From the NCBI RefSeq assembly GCF_007483665.1, contig NZ_VIQO01000012.1, positions 186,001 to 250,000 on the forward strand: DNA of 64,000 bases, in the 5' to 3' direction. The notes beneath the pieces were generated by a model, which was not told the DNA's origin, did not search any database, and was given only the letters and a program-made list of their open reading frames with translations. This document shows positions 60,824-64,000 of this stretch, piece by piece (the first letter of the stretch is position 1; each line of letters opens with the position of its first letter). The DNA comes from Catellatospora sichuanensis. GTDB lineage: Bacteria > Actinomycetota > Actinomycetes > Mycobacteriales > Micromonosporaceae. The translations under genes and the position numbers were made by a program.

Positions 60824-60836
60824 GGCCGGGCCGCGC

Positions 60837-63800
60837 TCAGATTTCCTCGTAGCCCATCCGCCGGGCGATCGCGGCGCTGATCGCCGCCGCTAGTTGGTCG
60901 GCGTGCTCCTGGTCGAAGAGGCTCAGGTGGTTTCCCTTGATCTCGACGGTCGTCACCTCGGCGGCGAGGGCGGACCAGCCGCGGTCGCCGTCCATGTAGC
61001 CGGCCGGGAACGGCGGCGCGTCGGCGGGCAGCGGGTCGCTCGCGCGCAGGAGGTCCACCTCGGCCGGGTAGTACTCCGGCCGGTAGTCGAGGAACGCCGC
61101 GCGGTTGCGTTCGACGGTCTCGGCCAGCTCGGCCTGCGTCGCCGGGGTGGCGTCGGCCCCCTCCAGGCGCAGCACGTCCAGCGCCAGGACCGAAGCCCGG
61201 ACCTGGGCCGCGTCCGCCGCCGCGGACATGAACGCGGGCGGCGCCCAGGTGTCCAGCAGCAGGGTCGCGGCGACCCGCTCGTTGCGATGCAGCCAGCGGC
61301 GGGCCATCTCCAGCGCCACGGCGCCGCCCATCGACCAGCCGGCGACCACGACCGGGGCGACGCCGCGTACCGCGTCGACCTCGTCCACGTAGCGGGCCGC
61401 GATCTCCTCGATCGACGCCGGCGGACCGTCCGGCGGCGACTGAAGCGCGTACACCGCGAACTCCCGCCCGAGCCGCTTGGCCACCTGGTAGAACGGCAGC
61501 ACCGAACCGCTCGCGGCGTGCACGAAGACCACCAGCGGCGCGCCCGGGTGCTCGACCAGGCTCACCAGCGCGTCCACGCCCGCTGCAGGTCGCATCGCGC
61601 CCAGCGTCGCCGCCAGCGCGCGGACCGTCGGGCCGGTGAACACGTCCAGGACGCTCGGCTTCAGCCCGAACTCGCTCGCGCATTCCTCGATCAGCTTGAA
61701 GACCAGCAGCGAGTGGCCACCCATGTTGAAGAAGCTCTCGGTGACCGAGACCGAGTCCCGGCGCAGGACCCGACAGAAAATCCCGGCCAGCCGCGCCTCC
61801 ATCTCGGTCTCGGGTGCGTCGGTGCGGTCAGCTTCCGTGTCGCGGTCCCGGAGGTCGAGCAGCGCGGCCACGTCGATCTCGCCGCTGCCCCTCCGGGGGA
61901 TCTCCTCCACTACCGTGACGGTTGCCGGCATCAGGTACTCCGGCAGCCGCGCGGCGGCGCCATCGACGAGTCTTCTCCCGGACAGCTCACGTTCCCCGTC
62001 CGGCACCACGAAGGCGGCGAGGCCGCCGTCCGGCGCCGCGGTCACGACGGCGCGCCGCACGCCGTCCTGGTCGGTGAAGGCCGCCTCGATCTCGGCCGAC
62101 TCGACGCGCAGGCCGTGGATACGGACCTGCCGGTCGATCGGGCCAAGGTGCTCCAGCACGCCGTCCTCCCGGTGCCGGCAGAGCTCGCCGGTGCGGAACA
62201 TGCGGGCGCCGGGGGCAGCGAACGGGTCGGCCACGAACCGGTGCGCGGTCAGCGCCGGCCGCTGGTGGTATCCGCGGGCGAGGCCGATCTCGCCGCCGAC
62301 GTAGAGCTCGCCGACCACGCCGATCGGCACCGGCGCCAGCGCCTCGTCCAGCACGTAGAGGGCGCGGTGGCCGGCCGGCCGGCCCTGGTCGGTGACCCGT
62401 CCGGTCTCGGCCGGCCCGTAGCCGGCGACGAGGTCGCCCGGGAACCCGGCCACGTCCGGCACCATCGACGGCACGACCGACAGCGTCGTGACGCCGTACG
62501 CCTCCACATAGTCCGCCAGCCGCCGCGGGTCCCGGTGCACCGCTGGCGGCGCCAACGCGACCGTCGCACCCTGCGACAGCGGCCAGAAGCAGTCCTCGGG
62601 CGTCGCCAGGAGCGCCACGTCGCCGGCACCGAGGGGATGGTCGTGCTGAAGTTGCGCCAGCTCGGCCAGCGCCCCCTCGACCGGGTAGGCGATCGCGGCC
62701 GGCCGGTCGGTGGCGTGCGCCGTGTAGCGCAGGCACAGCAGGTCGTACCCGGTTGCCTCGACCGGCAGGTCGTCGGCGGGCGCCCCGGCCCACCGGCCGG
62801 ACTCCGCAAACGAGTGCACCTGCCACGGTCCTGCCGGCACGCGGCCCGCCGTCGACCCGTCAATGATCACCGCAGCCGGGGCGGCACCGTCCAGCATCGC
62901 CCCGAGCCGGCCCTCCTCCGGATCGAGCGTTACGTACGGGGCGCCGACCTTAGCCGCGGCAAGCAGCGCGACCGTCTGGTCGACCCCAGGGGAAAGGCAC
63001 AGCGCCACGACGTTTCCCGGACCGACCCCGGTGTCGCGCAGGAACCACGCCAGCCGGTTGGCCCGGGCGTTCAACTCGGCGTAGCTGAACTGGCCCTCGG
63101 CACCGCACACCGCGATCGCGTCCGGGGCGCGCCGGACCTGCTCCTCGAACGGCTGCGCCAGCGTGCAGTACGCGACGTCCGGCCGGACGTCCCGGTTGAG
63201 CCCGTGCAGCACGCGCTCTCGCTCTGCCTGCGACAGCAGCGGCAGCTCGAACGCTCGCGCGTCCGGCCGCTCGGCGGCCGCGGCCAGCAGATGCTCGAAA
63301 ACACCTGCGTATCGGAGCGCGGTCCCCCGGTCGAACAGGTCGCCCGAGTACAACATGATGCCGTCGAGCGCGTCGCCGTCCGGGTGCAGGATCAGGGCCA
63401 GGTCTACCGGCATGGCGTTCGTGTTCAGCGCCACACTCTTCTCGGCCGCCCGGCCCGAGCCGCCGACCGGCTGCAGCAGCGTGACGATGGTCTGGAACAC
63501 CTGGTGCACCCCGGACAGCCGGGGCAACCCCAGTTCGGCCACCACCCGGGCGTACGGTACGGCCTGATGGTCGTGGGCCTCCAGGAATGCCTCGTGCACC
63601 CGGCGGACGACCTCGCGGAACGTCGGGTCGCCGGACAAGTCGGTGCGCATCGGCACCGTCCGCACGAAGCAGCCCACCATCGACTCGGCGACCTCTTGGT
63701 CCCGGCCGGCCAGCGGGACGCCGACGAGGATGTCCTGCTGCCCCGCCATCCGGGCCAGGAACAGCTTGTACGCGGCGAGGACGACAACGAACACGGTGAC

Positions 63801-64000
63801 CCCGTCGTCTGCCGCCAGCCGCTGCAGCCGAGTCAGCAACGAACCGGGAATCGTGACCGGCACGGTGGATGCGGCGCGGCTGGCTCGGGCCGGCCGGGGA
63901 TGGTCCCTCGGCAGGTCCAGCACCGGCAGATGACCGGTCAGATTGTGGGTCCAGTAGGCCAAATCGCGCTGGACCCTCGCCTCGTCGGTGTTCTCGCGTT
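60837..64000 (-). CDS. Terminal NRPS (C-A-PCP-TE) with degenerate A domain, truncated by the window edge
   Basis: More than 1041 residues; the frame stays open to the right edge, so the 5' part, including the condensation HHxxxDG motif, lies outside. The visible part has the second half of a condensation domain (DILVGVPLAGRDQ, MVGCFVRTVPMR) and an A domain with serious losses. A3 reads YTAHATDRPAA instead of TSGTTGxPKG, the A4 FDxS box is absent, the stretch before GYGPAE is shortened and A10 reads GSGEID with no catalytic Lys. A PCP (FFNMGGHSLLVF) and a type I thioesterase (VVAGWSMGGAVALE, IKGNHLSLF) follow. The A domain looks inactive, so the PCP must be loaded in trans or unused. It is related to the A domain of the 47341 protein. 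Confidence 0.85.
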   Translation of the reverse strand, partial: RENTDEARVQRDLAYWTHNLTGHLPVLDLPRDHPRPARASRAASTVPVTIPGSLLTRLQRLAADDGVTVFVVVLAAYKLFLARMAGQQDILVGVPLAGRDQEVAESMVGCFVRTVPMRTDLSGDPTFREVVRRVHEAFLEAHDHQAVPYARVVAELGLPRLSGVHQVFQTIVTLLQPVGGSGRAAEKSVALNTNAMPVDLALILHPDGDALDGIMLYSGDLFDRGTALRYAGVFEHLLAAAAERPDARAFELPLLSQAERERVLHGLNRDVRPDVAYCTLAQPFEEQVRRAPDAIAVCGAEGQFSYAELNARANRLAWFLRDTGVGPGNVVALCLSPGVDQTVALLAAAKVGAPYVTLDPEEGRLGAMLDGAAPAAVIIDGSTAGRVPAGPWQVHSFAESGRWAGAPADDLPVEATGYDLLCLRYTAHATDRPAAIAYPVEGALAELAQLQHDHPLGAGDVALLATPEDCFWPLSQGATVALAPPAVHRDPRRLADYVEAYGVTTLSVVPSMVPDVAGFPGDLVAGYGPAETGRVTDQGRPAGHRALYVLDEALAPVPIGVVGELYVGGEIGLARGYHQRPALTAHRFVADPFAAPGARMFRTGELCRHREDGVLEHLGPIDRQVRIHGLRVESAEIEAAFTDQDGVRRAVVTAAPDGGLAAFVVPDGERELSGRRLVDGAAARLPEYLMPATVTVVEEIPRRGSGEIDVAALLDLRDRDTEADRTDAPETEMEARLAGIFCRVLRRDSVSVTESFFNMGGHSLLVFKLIEECASEFGLKPSVLDVFTGPTVRALAATLGAMRPAAGVDALVSLVEHPGAPLVVFVHAASGSVLPFYQVAKRLGREFAVYALQSPPDGPPASIEEIAARYVDEVDAVRGVAPVVVAGWSMGGAVALEMARRWLHRNERVAATLLLDTWAPPAFMSAAADAAQVRASVLALDVLRLEGADATPATQAELAETVERNRAAFLDYRPEYYPAEVDLLRASDPLPADAPPFPAGYMDGDRGWSALAAEVTTVEIKGNHLSLFDQEHADQLAAAISAAIARRMGYEEI

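Noticed and set aside
1-64000. CRISPR arrays, rRNA and tRNA genes
   Set aside because: No regularly spaced repeats, no rRNA-like sequence and no tRNA-like cloverleaf were noticed on reading.

Overview
The window is high-GC DNA (roughly 70 percent or more) with many GTG starts, ATGA/GTGA stop-start overlaps and almost no intergenic space. That is typical of an actinomycete. A StrR-type regulator, an MbtH protein and NRPS genes fit a Micromonosporaceae- or Streptomyces-like soil actinobacterium, but the genus cannot be fixed from the sequence alone. I saw no rRNA, tRNA or CRISPR array.

Region 1 (0-12 kb) is a sugar-acid catabolic locus. It holds an enolase-superfamily dehydratase, a DHDPS/KDPG-type aldolase, an SDR dehydrogenase, a PfkB (KDG-type) kinase, a small unknown gene and an SMP-30 lactonase. 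A secreted BNR-repeat protein lies on the opposite strand. A complete carbohydrate ABC importer (permease, binding protein, ATPase, permease) follows. Region 2 (12-24 kb) is mixed: an SDR, a sigma-factor/BNR deletion remnant, a P450, a methyltransferase, a strictosidine-synthase-like protein, a 1569-residue HEAT-repeat protein, an acyl-CoA dehydrogenase 3' scrap, a YjbR protein and a truncated IS5-type transposase.

Region 3 (24-64 kb, running off the right edge) is a nonribosomal peptide biosynthetic cluster. The left arm (minus strand) runs: LVIVD/PA-domain protein, FAD amine oxidase-like protein, free carrier protein, C-A-PCP fused to an enterochelin-esterase-like hydrolase, then a lone A domain. 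The middle holds a Kef-type antiporter, MbtH, a TubC-docked C-A-PCP protein, a StrR-type regulator, a leucyl/phenylalanyl-tRNA-protein transferase (Aat) homologue, a type II thioesterase, a membrane desaturase/hydroxylase, a branched-chain aminotransferase and a LuxR regulator. The right arm has a SyrB2-like nonheme iron enzyme with its own carrier and a KAS III-like enzyme, then an A-PCP protein. Tailoring genes follow (LLM flavin enzyme, proline-3-hydroxylase-like, VOC, heme dioxygenase/tyrosine hydroxylase-like, MppJ-like C-methyltransferase, cupin, gamma-glutamyltransferase, PaiB-like). At the edge is a C-A-PCP-TE protein whose A domain has lost its key motifs.

The most striking architecture is an 832-bp, almost identical direct repeat carrying a DinB-family gene at 23.3-24.1 kb and 57.9-58.7 kb. 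It brackets most of the cluster. Beside the right copy lies a decayed duplicate of the halogenase-carrier-KAS block and two scraps of the Aat gene, so the cluster has been duplicated, rearranged and partly eroded. The esterase-terminated NRPS, the Aat homologue, the HxV iron enzymes and the defunct A domain are the leads most likely to be new.
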